DNA from: an uncultured Bacteroidota bacterium
GTDB lineage: Bacteria; Bacteroidota; Bacteroidia; Bacteroidales; VadinHA17
DNA length: 55,268 nt
Reading direction: 5' to 3'
Assembly (NCBI GenBank): GCA_937864815.1
Contig: CALMJY010000044.1
Location: forward strand, 1 to 55,268
The translations under genes were made by a program, and so were the position numbers. The notes under the pieces are model-generated. The model was not told where the DNA came from. It did no database searches and saw only the letters and a list, made by a program, of their open reading frames with translations. How positions within the stretch are numbered: the stretch's first letter is position 1; each line of letters begins with the position of its first letter. Below are positions 18,241 through 27,428 of this stretch, in pieces.

Positions 18241-19401
18241 TTACTTTACTGAAATAGCATATGACCCTGATATGACTTCCTGTTTTTCTTTTGCATCTGT
18301 ATAAACAGCTGCAAAATACATGGCAAGAGGGCGATAGACCAAATGTGCCCATTTACTAAAAGGCATTCTCAGCAACCAAGGAACGACACACATTAAATGA
18401 ATCACATAAATAATGTTTGCCCAATAAGGAATACCTGTACGATGTAAAATGTGCTGTGCAATTCCTGTTAAAACAATTAGAAACAACAGGCATACAAATA
18501 CCCAATCGGTATCGTGCGATTTTTTGTATTGTACATATTTTGATTTGATCAGACGGTTCCTGATAAAATAGACTGTTCCTATGATTAAACCTATGCTGGC
18601 CAGGTATCCGAAAATATGAACTTTCCAGATTATATCAGGCCCATATTGCAGCTCTTCAATATATACCATAACCAACACAAGCATAATTGCATAGCCGAGC
18701 ATCAAACCCAGATGGATCAGCCAGGGCATGAATATTCCTGATTTATTTTTTGATTCACACTCAGCATAACGCTTTTGTGTGAAGAAATGCAATGGCAGGG
18801 TAAAGATATTTTTCAGCCAGTACCACCATGGGATGTTAAAATCAACTCCTTTAATCATGGTAAAATACCACATTCGGATAGCATTAATCAGAAGAAAAAT
18901 TGCCATTACGGATCCGATTAACAAATCAAATTTATGGATAAAGGTGCTTGGAAGGAATGCTCCTTCGCCATCATATATTTGCAGATTTCCCCCTGAAAAT
19001 CCATAAATAACCAAAAATAATCCGGTAAGTATTGCAACACCAATAATAGAGAGTACTTCGACCAGCTTCGACCTGAAAAATTGCCTGGCAATGCCCGTAA
19101 AATCGTAACGGGAAATAAGCCAACGCCTCAGGCTCATCATGGATTCTCCCGGATCGGCTTCACGCGGGCATTGAGTAGAGCATTGTCCGCAATAATAACA
19201 AAGCCATGGTTCGAAGGTAGTTTCAATCTTTTGTTCAAGTCCCATCTGTAAACGACGCATCGATTTTCGGGGGAAATTGAAAATCTCACCAGAATGTTGA
19301 CAAACTGCCGAACAATCGCCACAATGGTAACAAAGTTGAACATCTTCTGCTCCAAAGCTGTTGAGCTCGTCAATAAGTGTTGGATTAATTCTGATTGCCA
19401 T
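18241..19401 (-). CDS. QmoC-like membrane subunit (HdrC Fe-S domain plus cytochrome b)
   Basis: 386 residues. Residues 1-100 are an HdrC-like domain with two [4Fe-4S] sites (Cys24-27-30-34 in CYHCGDCSAVC; Cys68-71-74-78 in CYYCGQCSTQC). From about residue 112 come about six membrane helices with histidines that could bind haem b (IHLGLMLGYAIML; QHILHRTGIPYW), as in the NarI/QmoC type. It should pass electrons between Fe-S clusters and menaquinone in the inner membrane. It lies between two HdrA-like genes with gaps of about 10 bp on each side. HdrB, with its CCG domains, is absent, so this is a Qmo-like rather than a classical Hdr complex. Confidence 0.88.
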   Translation of the reverse strand: MAIRINPTLIDELNSFGAEDVQLCYHCGDCSAVCQHSGEIFNFPRKSMRRLQMGLEQKIETTFEPWLCYYCGQCSTQCPREADPGESMMSLRRWLISRYDFTGIARQFFRSKLVEVLSIIGVAILTGLFLVIYGFSGGNLQIYDGEGAFLPSTFIHKFDLLIGSVMAIFLLINAIRMWYFTMIKGVDFNIPWWYWLKNIFTLPLHFFTQKRYAECESKNKSGIFMPWLIHLGLMLGYAIMLVLVMVYIEELQYGPDIIWKVHIFGYLASIGLIIGTVYFIRNRLIKSKYVQYKKSHDTDWVFVCLLFLIVLTGIAQHILHRTGIPYWANIIYVIHLMCVVPWLLRMPFSKWAHLVYRPLAMYFAAVYTDAKEKQEVISGSYAISVK

Positions 19402-19410
19402 ATGATAATC

Positions 19411-21213
19411 TTATAATGTGTGAATAATTTTTGCTCTTGATTCTATTTCGCTGAGTGTAACACTGCTAAGATGGCCAATACCTTTACCACTTGAAATGCT
19501 TCCTAAAACTCCTGCAGCTACAGCTGAAGCCTGGGCCACAGTATCCGGAATATCTTTTGGTCCCTGGCACATTCCGGCAACATAAATACCTCCTCTCTCT
19601 GTATCGGTTGGGTTACCATTGTAGTCTAATTCAGAAAACCAACCATCTGGATCTCTGGCAATACCCAAAATCCTGCTCAGGTAATCCGTACCTTTTGCAG
19701 GTATAAGGCCAACTGCCAGTATAACCATATCAACATAAAATTCCACCATTTTATCGTTCAAAATATCTTCACCCCTTACTATTAATTGTTCTCCTTTCAT
19801 TTCTACATTAGTTGAATGCCCTCTTACAACAAATGTCCCTTCATGCTTTATTCGTTCTGCAAATTCCTCGTAACCTTTTCCAAATGCACGCATATCAATA
19901 TAGAATTCATAACAGTTCACATTCGGGATCTTCTCTTTAATCAGATGAGCGAATTTTAAAGAATACATGCAGCATACCCTTGAGCAATAAGCATTATAAT
20001 TCTTATTCCTTGAACCGACACAGTGGATGATGGCCACATTTCTGGGAGGAGCACCTTCCGGAGAAAAAATCCATTCATCAGCACCTGTCTTTTTATTTAT
20101 TTGTCTGGTTTTGGTTACAATTCTTCCTCCGGTTGATCCTGATGCATTGGTTAATCGTTCAAATTCAAGTGATGTAAGGACATTTGGATATTTTCCATAT
20201 CCATATTGTTCTATTTTTCCGACATCCAGCAATTCATATCCTGTTGCAATAATAATATTGCCAACTTCTATATCAATATCCTTGTCTGTTTCATTGAGAT
20301 TAATGCATTCTTTCGGACATTTTTTAACACAAGCACCACATTTTTGACCTTCTGAAAGAATATATGTACAATTCTCGGGATCAACCAGGTAAGAATTTGG
20401 AACTGCCTGAGGAAATGGAATATAAATTGCTTTTCGTAATGAAATTCTGGAATCGAACTCGCTTTCGACCTTTACCGGGCAAACATCAGCACAAATATTG
20501 CAAGCCACACAGGCATCAACATCTACATACCTTGCATGCTGGTGAATTTTTACTCTGTAAGCCCCTGGTTTACCGCTTACTTCGCTTACCCTTGATTTAG
20601 TCAACAGGTGTATCATTTCATGTTGTCCTGCTGAAACCATTTTAGGGGTCAGGATACATGCAGCGCAATCAAGTGTCGGGAATGTTTTATCGAACATGGC
20701 CATATGGCCACCTATGGTACCTGTTTGCTCCACAAGGTAGACATGCTTTCCTGCGTTGGCAATTTCAAGTGATGCCTGTATTCCGGCTATTCCGGCACCA
20801 ATTACAAGAGTAGCATGGCTGACAGGATTCCTTTTTGGTGAGGCTACAAGAGAAAAAGGTACAGCCATATTGGCACAGGCAATTATAGCTTTTGCCCTGT
20901 CTAAGGCATATTCACCACGAACCCCGTGTTCCTGGAATGATGCTAATCTGACTTCATCAGTATTTTGCTCTGCCAGCAACATCGCTTTTGTGAAAACGGG
21001 TTTGTAATATCCGGGCATATCCCCGGCAATGACTAACCTGTTTAGCTTATTTGTCATAATTATTTCACTAAGCAATTTTGCGTCCAGATGTGGTTTTACG
21101 CCAAGAATCTGGACAATCTCAACCCCGGGAAGGTTTGCTGAATATTTAGCAATAGCATCGATATTCAGATTTTTGCCATTTTCAACCTGACAGAAGAAGA
21201 CTCCGGTTCGCAT
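19411..21213 (-). CDS. hdrA: HdrA-like flavoprotein with internal ferredoxin domain
   Basis: 600 residues. The FAD/NAD(P)-binding core begins at about 135 (LVIGAGIAGIQASLEIANA). An inserted ferredoxin module has Cys235-238-241-245 (CVACNICADVC) and Cys292-295-299 (CGACVKKC). HCVGSRNKNYNAYCSRVCCM is the usual Cys-rich HdrA segment. The N-terminal domain has lost the usual CxCGTN cluster motif (here FFCQVENGKNLNI), and there is no C-terminal ferredoxin. It probably takes electrons from MvhD and may bifurcate or confurcate at FAD. It lies 67 bp behind the hydrogenase large subunit. Confidence 0.88.
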   Translation of the reverse strand: MRTGVFFCQVENGKNLNIDAIAKYSANLPGVEIVQILGVKPHLDAKLLSEIIMTNKLNRLVIAGDMPGYYKPVFTKAMLLAEQNTDEVRLASFQEHGVRGEYALDRAKAIIACANMAVPFSLVASPKRNPVSHATLVIGAGIAGIQASLEIANAGKHVYLVEQTGTIGGHMAMFDKTFPTLDCAACILTPKMVSAGQHEMIHLLTKSRVSEVSGKPGAYRVKIHQHARYVDVDACVACNICADVCPVKVESEFDSRISLRKAIYIPFPQAVPNSYLVDPENCTYILSEGQKCGACVKKCPKECINLNETDKDIDIEVGNIIIATGYELLDVGKIEQYGYGKYPNVLTSLEFERLTNASGSTGGRIVTKTRQINKKTGADEWIFSPEGAPPRNVAIIHCVGSRNKNYNAYCSRVCCMYSLKFAHLIKEKIPNVNCYEFYIDMRAFGKGYEEFAERIKHEGTFVVRGHSTNVEMKGEQLIVRGEDILNDKMVEFYVDMVILAVGLIPAKGTDYLSRILGIARDPDGWFSELDYNGNPTDTERGGIYVAGMCQGPKDIPDTVAQASAVAAGVLGSISSGKGIGHLSSVTLSEIESRAKIIHTL

Positions 21214-21280
21214 ATATCCTCCTTGTTGTTTATTTTATCAACTTTCTTTTTATAATATCACAATTCAAATGCAGACATCA

Positions 21281-22744
21281 TCAATCCCTTGAAACACTTC
21301 TCAATAGATTTCCTTTCGCATCTCTTAAGCATACTATCATTGGCATTTTTCCCGGCAAACTATGTGTTGCACATGAAAAGCATGGGTCGTAAGCACGAAA
21401 TGCCATTTCAATAAGGTTCAGGACACCATCGTCAATAATTGTCCCTTTTTTGATAAATCCCTGAGCGGCTTTTTTTATTGACATACAGATAGCTGCATTG
21501 TTATTTGTGGTACCAACAATAATATTTGCTTTAGTTATTATCCCTTTCTGATCTGTCCAATAGTGATGTGTCAGAGTACCTCTTTGTGCTTCAACAATTC
21601 CAACACCTTCACCTGTAATTCTTTCAATTGGCGTGCGGAGTTCCTTCCCTGCAATTATATCATTCCGGGCCAGTTCCAGTGCCCGTTCAGAAGAATACAA
21701 TAATTCAATTAATCTGGCCCAGTGCATTGCCATTGTATTATGTACCGGTTTCCCTCCTAAAGTTGAGTACATTCTTTCATATTCTTCCTGTGCCAATGGA
21801 GTTGCCATTCCGTCAGAAGCATTTAAGCGCGAAAGAGGTGTTGCGTGATAAACCCCTGAATCTTTGCCATCTTCAAATCCCTTCCATCCAATTTTTTTCA
21901 GATATGGAAATTTGAGGTAGCTCCAGGGTTCAATACGTTCAGCTATAAATTCCCTGTATTCGGTTGGTGAATATTTACAATGTTCAACACCATCCTGATC
22001 AACTACCCGAACCTTTCCGTCGTAGAAATTCACATTATTGTTTTCATCTACCAGGCCCATGGAATATAAATCCAGTTTATATGGCCCTTTCAGGATAATA
22101 TCAACATAGTTTTTATTGGACAACACAATATCTTCAAAAACTTTAAGTGAGAATTTTGAAAATTCCACAAATCCCTCCGACTTAGATATCATATCGAGAC
22201 GTTGTTCTTCTGTGAGTCCCTTCCTGACTCCTCCGGGCATATTAAGCATCACATGTGTCTGATGTCCACCTAATAAAGCCTGAATCTCCTGGGCAATCCT
22301 GCGCTGTTTAATTACTTCGGTACCTATCTCTGCCCCAACTTTTGCTATAACGCCCAGAATATTTCTTTCTGCTTTCGGAGCTGTTGGACCAACAACAAAA
22401 TCTGGGGCAGCAAGTGCGTAGAAATGTGCAATATGGCTATGAACAAAATGTACCATATAGAAAAATTCACGCAACATTTTTGCCGTTGGAGTAGGCTCAA
22501 CACCAAATGCCATATCAACAGCCTTTCCGGAAGCCATATGATGACAACCAGGGCATACGCCACATATTTTGGTTACAATATGCGGAACTTCTTCGGCAGG
22601 TCTGCCTTCGATGAATTTCTCGAATCCCCTTAATTCAGGAACCTGGAAATATACGTTATTCACATCGCCTTCATCATTCAGGAAAATTTCAATTTTCCCA
22701 TGCCCTTCAAGACGGGTTATCGGGTCTATAGTAATTTTTTTCAT
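21281..22744 (-). CDS. mvhA: [NiFe] hydrogenase large subunit, MvhA type (group 3c-like)
   Basis: 487 residues. The L1 motif KICGVCPGCHHM gives Cys61 and Cys64; the L2 motif DPCFSCATH gives Cys455 and Cys458. All four nickel-site cysteines are present. A 26-residue tail after His461 (starting SLPGKMPM) should be removed by a maturation protease, so the enzyme looks catalytically competent. The N-terminus ITIDPITRLEGHGKIEIF is characteristic. It oxidises or forms H2 in the cytoplasm with MvhG. Its ATG overlaps the mvhG stop (ATGA). No hyp maturation genes or protease lie in the window. Confidence 0.95.
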   Translation of the reverse strand: MKKITIDPITRLEGHGKIEIFLNDEGDVNNVYFQVPELRGFEKFIEGRPAEEVPHIVTKICGVCPGCHHMASGKAVDMAFGVEPTPTAKMLREFFYMVHFVHSHIAHFYALAAPDFVVGPTAPKAERNILGVIAKVGAEIGTEVIKQRRIAQEIQALLGGHQTHVMLNMPGGVRKGLTEEQRLDMISKSEGFVEFSKFSLKVFEDIVLSNKNYVDIILKGPYKLDLYSMGLVDENNNVNFYDGKVRVVDQDGVEHCKYSPTEYREFIAERIEPWSYLKFPYLKKIGWKGFEDGKDSGVYHATPLSRLNASDGMATPLAQEEYERMYSTLGGKPVHNTMAMHWARLIELLYSSERALELARNDIIAGKELRTPIERITGEGVGIVEAQRGTLTHHYWTDQKGIITKANIIVGTTNNNAAICMSIKKAAQGFIKKGTIIDDGVLNLIEMAFRAYDPCFSCATHSLPGKMPMIVCLRDAKGNLLRSVSRD

Positions 22745-23715
22745 ATCATTTTCCTCCTTATCATTGACGAAGGAAGACTAAAACGGTAAAAAGTTCCTGC
22801 TGTGTCAACCAGATCTTCCAGCACTTTTTCAATATCATCCGGTTCTTTTGCATCAATTATACTTGATATTGCCGACATCATTTTTGTTCCCGGGTCGCTG
22901 TCGTCCGATACAGGACCATAGCAGCCACGGCAGGGTGCGTTTCCTGCAATGCACCGGTGCCCGCATCCCAGCCTGGTAGCTGGCCCCATGCATAATATGC
23001 CTTGTTCCATAAAACATGTTATTCCGTCATCAATAATTTCCCATGGACGATAAAACTTCTTTATTTGCTTATTTTCTGTCTTTTTCCTGGCACACTCCTC
23101 ACATTGAGCCTTACTGCCAGCTCCAATCACAGATCCTTTATGGGGCAGGTGTGCACCTGTTACTATTGCCATGAATACCTCAACAAGGCGTTCTGTCTGA
23201 GGAGGACATCCCGGAAGATAATAGTCGACTTCAACAACACGGTCAAGAGGCCTGACATCATTATAAAAAACAGGTAATTCAAGAATTCCTTCAGGTACCT
23301 TATTTTCAGGTTGTGGTCTTATTTTATCTCTGTTTACTGTAGATTCGCATTCCTCGTAGACCCTTTTGAATATTTCCTCTTTATTTGAGAAATTTGCAAG
23401 ACCAGGAATGCCCCCAAGATGCGAGCAGCTTCCATATGCAACAAGAATTCTGGATTTTTGCCTTAAGAGTTTTGCCATATGCTCATTCTCACTGTTTCTG
23501 ATTGCCCCGTTAAACAGCGTAACATCAATACTCCCGTCAGCCATTTCTTCCACATCGGAATATTTAATATCAAGGGCAATAGGCCAGAATACCAGGTCTG
23601 CAGATGCAACAACTTCAAAGAGTTTTTCATGTACATCAAGAACTGAGACGCAACATCCGCCGCAGGCAGCAGCCCAATAAACAGCCAGTTTTATTTTTGG
23701 TTTTGTTTTTTCCAC
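22741..23715 (-). CDS. mvhG: [NiFe] hydrogenase small subunit, MvhG type
   Basis: 324 residues, without a Tat signal, so cytoplasmic. The proximal-cluster region CGGCCVSVLD (Cys18, 21, 22), YGSCSHLGG and YLPGCPPQ are conserved. A Cys-rich C-terminal half (CEECARKK; GCGHRCIAGNAPCRGCYG) binds further clusters. It carries electrons from the Ni-Fe site to MvhD. It overlaps mvhA by four bases and follows mvhD by 17 bp. Confidence 0.94.
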   Translation of the reverse strand: MEKTKPKIKLAVYWAAACGGCCVSVLDVHEKLFEVVASADLVFWPIALDIKYSDVEEMADGSIDVTLFNGAIRNSENEHMAKLLRQKSRILVAYGSCSHLGGIPGLANFSNKEEIFKRVYEECESTVNRDKIRPQPENKVPEGILELPVFYNDVRPLDRVVEVDYYLPGCPPQTERLVEVFMAIVTGAHLPHKGSVIGAGSKAQCEECARKKTENKQIKKFYRPWEIIDDGITCFMEQGILCMGPATRLGCGHRCIAGNAPCRGCYGPVSDDSDPGTKMMSAISSIIDAKEPDDIEKVLEDLVDTAGTFYRFSLPSSMIRRKMI

Positions 23716-23732
23716 AGGTAAAATATTAAGGC

Positions 23733-24170
23733 TTAGGTTAAAACTTCCATTGTCTCTTTTATCATACAGGGACCAAGTTCCGATATCGTCTCTGTAAAGC
23801 TGTTAACCAGATCTGCAAACTGCTTTCCTTCGCTGGCACTTATCCATTCAAGCTTAAGCCTGGATGGTTCAATTCCCATCTGCTGAATGTATTTTTGTAA
23901 CAGGTGATATCTCCTGAGGCATTTGTAGTTTCCCTCATGGTAATGGCAATCGCCCGGATGGCATCCACATACAAGTACTCCATCAGCACCCTTAAGGAAT
24001 GCCCTTAGAACAAAAGTTGGCTCTATACGTCCCGAACACATGACCCTGATTGCTCTGACATTAGGTTTGTATTTGATCCGTGAAGTGCCTGCCAGATCAG
24101 CACCGGTATATGAACACCAGTTGCAAAGAAATGCCAGTATTTTTGGCTTAAAATCTGCATTATTTGACAT
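23733..24170 (-). CDS. mvhD: Hydrogenase delta subunit MvhD (electron link to HdrA)
   Basis: 145 residues, normal for stand-alone MvhD. Conserved cysteines: LCNWCSYTGAD (Cys16, 19), VMCSGRI and VCGCHPGDCHYHEGN, which bind a [2Fe-2S] cluster. It connects the MvhAG hydrogenase to HdrA. It is first in the minus-strand operon mvhD-mvhG-mvhA-hdrA-qmoC-hdrA. The 228-bp gap upstream (24171-24398) holds only a weak TAAATTTA -7-like sequence at about 24254 and no clear -33 element. Confidence 0.92.
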   Translation of the reverse strand: MSNNADFKPKILAFLCNWCSYTGADLAGTSRIKYKPNVRAIRVMCSGRIEPTFVLRAFLKGADGVLVCGCHPGDCHYHEGNYKCLRRYHLLQKYIQQMGIEPSRLKLEWISASEGKQFADLVNSFTETISELGPCMIKETMEVLT

Positions 24171-24398
24171 TTTTGTAAATATTTGTTTATGAAGATTTTA
24201 CGATTTTTCTGATCTTTAAATTTGAAAAACCCCTCCATTAAGTAATAAACTATAAATTTATTGCATACACAGATGATACTCTGTAGTTTAATAACTGAAA
24301 GTATTGTAGGAAAGAGGGGAAAGCTGATGTAGTGCGTTTTATTACAAATCAGGATGATCGCTGACAGAAAGAGAAGATGGGAAATGTTGTCTGAATTA

Positions 24399-25031
24399 CT
24401 AATCTAAAAGCCAGTTATCCATCATATAGTGCATGATCATTGCATTGTTTTTTAAATTCATTTTTGTAAGAACTCTTGCCCTGTAAGTGCTTATTGTTCT
24501 TGTGCTTAAAGACAATATATCTGCGATTTCCTTTAGCGTTTTTCCCGATCCTATCATACACATTACTTCGAATTCCCTTGCAGATAATTTTTCATGATGT
24601 GCTTTTTCAGCTGGAGACTGAAGTTCAGTTACCATTTTTTCTGTAACAAAAGGTGTGAGATAATTTCTCCCTGAATAGACTATTCTGATAGAATTGACCA
24701 ATTCTTCAGGTGCGGTTTCTTTTGTCAGGTATCCTGATGCTCCTGCTTTTATAGCTCTGATCGCAAACCTTTCCTCGGGATACATACTTAGCATGATTAT
24801 TCTAACTTTCGGGTTTAACGCCTTTAAATCTTTTATTGCTTCCAGTCCACTCATACCTGGCAGGGAAACATCCAGGATTACAACATCTATTTCGGTTGTT
24901 GACATAATTCTGATAGCTTCAGATGCATCTTTTGCCTGCCCTGAAGCTAAAATATCCGCTTCCATCTGAATAATTTTTTTAATCCCCTCCCGAACAATGC
25001 GGTGGTCGTCAACAATAAGTACTTTTATCAT
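24399..25031 (-). CDS. NarL/FixJ-type response regulator
   Basis: 210 residues: receiver domain (about 1-118, phospho-Asp54 in VVILDVSLPGMSG, Lys in LTKETAP) and a LuxR-type helix-turn-helix (about 145-205, LSAREFEVMCMIGSGKTLKE then IADILSLSTRTI). It binds DNA when phosphorylated. Its kinase is encoded 27 bp upstream (25059-26771), and the hydrogenase operon starts 228 bp downstream on the same strand, so it is a candidate activator of that operon. Confidence 0.93.
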   Translation of the reverse strand: MIKVLIVDDHRIVREGIKKIIQMEADILASGQAKDASEAIRIMSTTEIDVVILDVSLPGMSGLEAIKDLKALNPKVRIIMLSMYPEERFAIRAIKAGASGYLTKETAPEELVNSIRIVYSGRNYLTPFVTEKMVTELQSPAEKAHHEKLSAREFEVMCMIGSGKTLKEIADILSLSTRTISTYRARVLTKMNLKNNAMIMHYMMDNWLLD

Positions 25032-25058
25032 GATTTTTGATCACTTATATATTTCAGG

Positions 25059-26771
25059 TTAATTTAATGGGATATCTACTTTAATTGTTGTTCCATGACC
25101 TTCGATCCCCTCAATTTGAAGTTTTCCTCCAAAAATAAGTGTACGCTCCTGCATTCCAAGAATACCAAATGACTTTATATTGTTAATGTCTTCTTTTTTA
25201 ATACCGATTCCATTATCATGAACCAATAAAAAAATCGTTTCTTTCTTCTTCCTCAGAAAAACAGTTACCTCTGTTGCTTTGGAATGTCGAGCAATATTTA
25301 TAAGGATTTCCTGAAAAATCCGGAATATGGTTATAGACCGTTTTTTATCGGTAACGATATCTTTAGGAAAAACAGTTGCCTTGAATTTAATATTAGTACG
25401 TTTTTCAAATTCACTGACATACCAGCGTATGGCTTCTCCAAGGCCAAGTTCATCAAGAAATTCAGGGCGCAATTCCTTCACTATTCTTCGCATTAGTCCA
25501 AATGTTGTATCAATCAGTTCGGTCATTGATTTAATATTGTTTATAATTTCATTAACAGGTTTGTTGCTGCAACACTCCAGAATATTCCGTTTAAGCATTG
25601 TTAAATCCATTTTCAAACCAGTTAATGAAGATCCCAGACCATCGTGAATTTCTCTGGACAGGGTTAATCTTTCTTCTTCCCTGATTGTTGTCAGATGATC
25701 AGAAAGGGATCTGAGCTGATCCGTATAGGCAATCATTTTTTCTTCTGCAAGCTTTTTTTCCGTAATGTCCCGGTGAGTGGTCATACGGGCAATTATGGTT
25801 TTATCATCGTTCAATATTATTGAGGACGAAACCAGAAGAGAGAAAAGGGAACCATCTTTTTTCCTGCCCGTTAATTCTCCTATCCACCCTCCCTCATCAT
25901 TAATTTGAATAGACTTCAGCAATTTCCTGTAAGTATCATCAGGATAAAGGATATCAATTTTTTTCCCGATTAATTCGTCCCTCGGATAACCAAACATTAC
26001 TTCAAAAGCATTATTTACATAAATCAGTCTTTTATCAAGATCACTTAATCCGATTGCTTCAAGGGAGTTTTCAGTAGCCTTGAAAAACATACTGACTTTA
26101 TCCTCTTTCAACTTACGTTCCGTTATGTCCCTCGTAACAATTTTAATAGTTTTTTCTCCATTCAGGTAAATCAAACTTGTATTCATTTCAATTATAATAA
26201 TTGGACCCTGGTTTTTTCGATGATGAAGAACAAAAGTTGCCTGGTCCATTTTGTGCTCCGCAATTTTCTCCAATATTTGTTGCACATTATTTCTTTCCAT
26301 TCTTGGATGAAGGTCCTCAAATGACAAGCTCCTTAACTCTTCTATCGTATAACCGGTCATTTCAACAGCTTTCCTGTTGCAATCAATGATTTTAAGATTG
26401 ACCGGCTCAATCAGATAAACTGCGTCAATTTGATTATCAAATAAATATCGGAATTTCTCCTCAGAATTTTTCAATGCCAGATACGATTGATTCATCGTCT
26501 TAAAAATCGCAACCAGCATTATGATAGTTATCGTAAGAACAACCAATAAAAGGGAATCGTATATCTTTTTATTTAAAGGTGAAAATCCGGATCCTGTATT
26601 AATTAAAAATATTTGCAGGCCTGCAGTTTCACTTATTGCCATCAGTAATATTATTGCTCCAAGTATAATCCAAAGAATATATTTGCTTTCATGACTTTTC
26701 AGCTTTATAGTCATAAATGCGGCAATCAACAGAAGTGCAATAGGAAATCCCAGTACTATGGCCACCTGCAT
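25059..26771 (-). CDS. PAS-containing sensor histidine kinase, NarX-like (HisKA_3)
   Basis: 570 residues. Two membrane helices lie at about 5-22 and 30-50, then a third at about 72-92. Two PAS domains follow (about 103-215, FRYLFDNQIDAVYLIEP; about 228-345, FKATENSLEAIGLSD), then HisKA_3 (EERLTLSREIHDGLGSSLTG, His in EIHDGLG) and an ATPase domain (DNGIGIKKED; FGILGMQER). It pairs with the NarL-type regulator directly downstream. The PAS domains have no obvious haem or Fe-S ligand motif, so the signal is unknown. Confidence 0.92.
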   Translation of the reverse strand: MQVAIVLGFPIALLLIAAFMTIKLKSHESKYILWIILGAIILLMAISETAGLQIFLINTGSGFSPLNKKIYDSLLLVVLTITIIMLVAIFKTMNQSYLALKNSEEKFRYLFDNQIDAVYLIEPVNLKIIDCNRKAVEMTGYTIEELRSLSFEDLHPRMERNNVQQILEKIAEHKMDQATFVLHHRKNQGPIIIIEMNTSLIYLNGEKTIKIVTRDITERKLKEDKVSMFFKATENSLEAIGLSDLDKRLIYVNNAFEVMFGYPRDELIGKKIDILYPDDTYRKLLKSIQINDEGGWIGELTGRKKDGSLFSLLVSSSIILNDDKTIIARMTTHRDITEKKLAEEKMIAYTDQLRSLSDHLTTIREEERLTLSREIHDGLGSSLTGLKMDLTMLKRNILECCSNKPVNEIINNIKSMTELIDTTFGLMRRIVKELRPEFLDELGLGEAIRWYVSEFEKRTNIKFKATVFPKDIVTDKKRSITIFRIFQEILINIARHSKATEVTVFLRKKKETIFLLVHDNGIGIKKEDINNIKSFGILGMQERTLIFGGKLQIEGIEGHGTTIKVDIPLN

Positions 26772-26965
26772 AAAACTTAATCCATTTTTAGTGAAAGGAT
26801 GGAATAATCAATCTCTTCTTCTTTGTCTTTACCAGAAACATACTTTGAAAGGGATGGTTTTTATTTACCCATTCCTCAAGAACCATCATGATCTGGTCTT
26901 CAATTATAACGGTCATGAGTATTATCTTTTTGTAATAAACCTGCAATAGAGAACGAGCATATATG

Positions 26966-26996
26966 TAAAGTTATAAGAACTTTACATTAAAGTCAA
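26966..26996 (-). promoter_or_regulatory. Promoter of the PAS kinase/regulator operon
   Basis: On the minus strand TTG (26994-26996), a 20-base spacer and TAACTTTA (26966-26973) match the Bacteroidota -33/-7 pattern except for the last base. The leader to the ATG at 26771 would be about 190 bases. The rest of 26772-27108 shows nothing else. Confidence 0.45.
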
Positions 26997-27108
26997 TTAT
27001 TTATTTTTCTGAGAAAGCAGCAAGAAAATAATTAACTCTTCTAATTCTCACGTTTTGAGAGTTTATTGGAAAATTTACCGGCTTTTGAAGGAACAGGGGA
27101 TCAATTGA

Positions 27109-27428
27109 ATTTTAAATATATTTCTTATAAATCTCCGGTCTGCGATAACCCCATCCCATCCATCCAGGTGGCTCTTTATGAAATACATTTGAAATACAAC
27201 CAATCGGTACCTCATAAGTCAGAACACCAGGATCAGCGTTCATCTGACAGAGCAAATCTCCTTTCGGTCCAGTGATGAAACTACCTCCGTTAAATCTGCC
27301 AGCATGATTTACTACCACCATGAATAATTCATTGCAGGTTGATCCTACTCTTGTAATGATTTCATTATCCGTTTCATTTTTATAAGTGGTCATATCACTT
27401 GTATCTGTTGACAAAGGACAAAGTGCAA
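27109..27428. repeat. 320-bp duplicated nitrilase segment, copy 2
   Basis: Near-identical partner of 256-575. Its right edge merges with the left end of MITE copy D at 27423-27428. Confidence 0.9.
27112..27425 (-). pseudogene. Nitrilase-family C-terminal fragment, copy 2
   Basis: About 105 codons of the same nitrilase as at 259-723, from LCPLSTDTSDMTTYKNETDN to the natural C-terminus WMGWGYRRPEIYKKYI. The catalytic Cys region is missing because the gene is replaced by MITE copy D. An ATG inside the MITE keeps the frame open but cannot give an active enzyme. Confidence 0.88.

Noticed and set aside
27067-27108. Extra MITE end left of nitrilase copy 2
   Set aside because: Only the tip ACCGGCTTTT matches. 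The inner GTGGTCAAT motifs are absent, so chance cannot be excluded.
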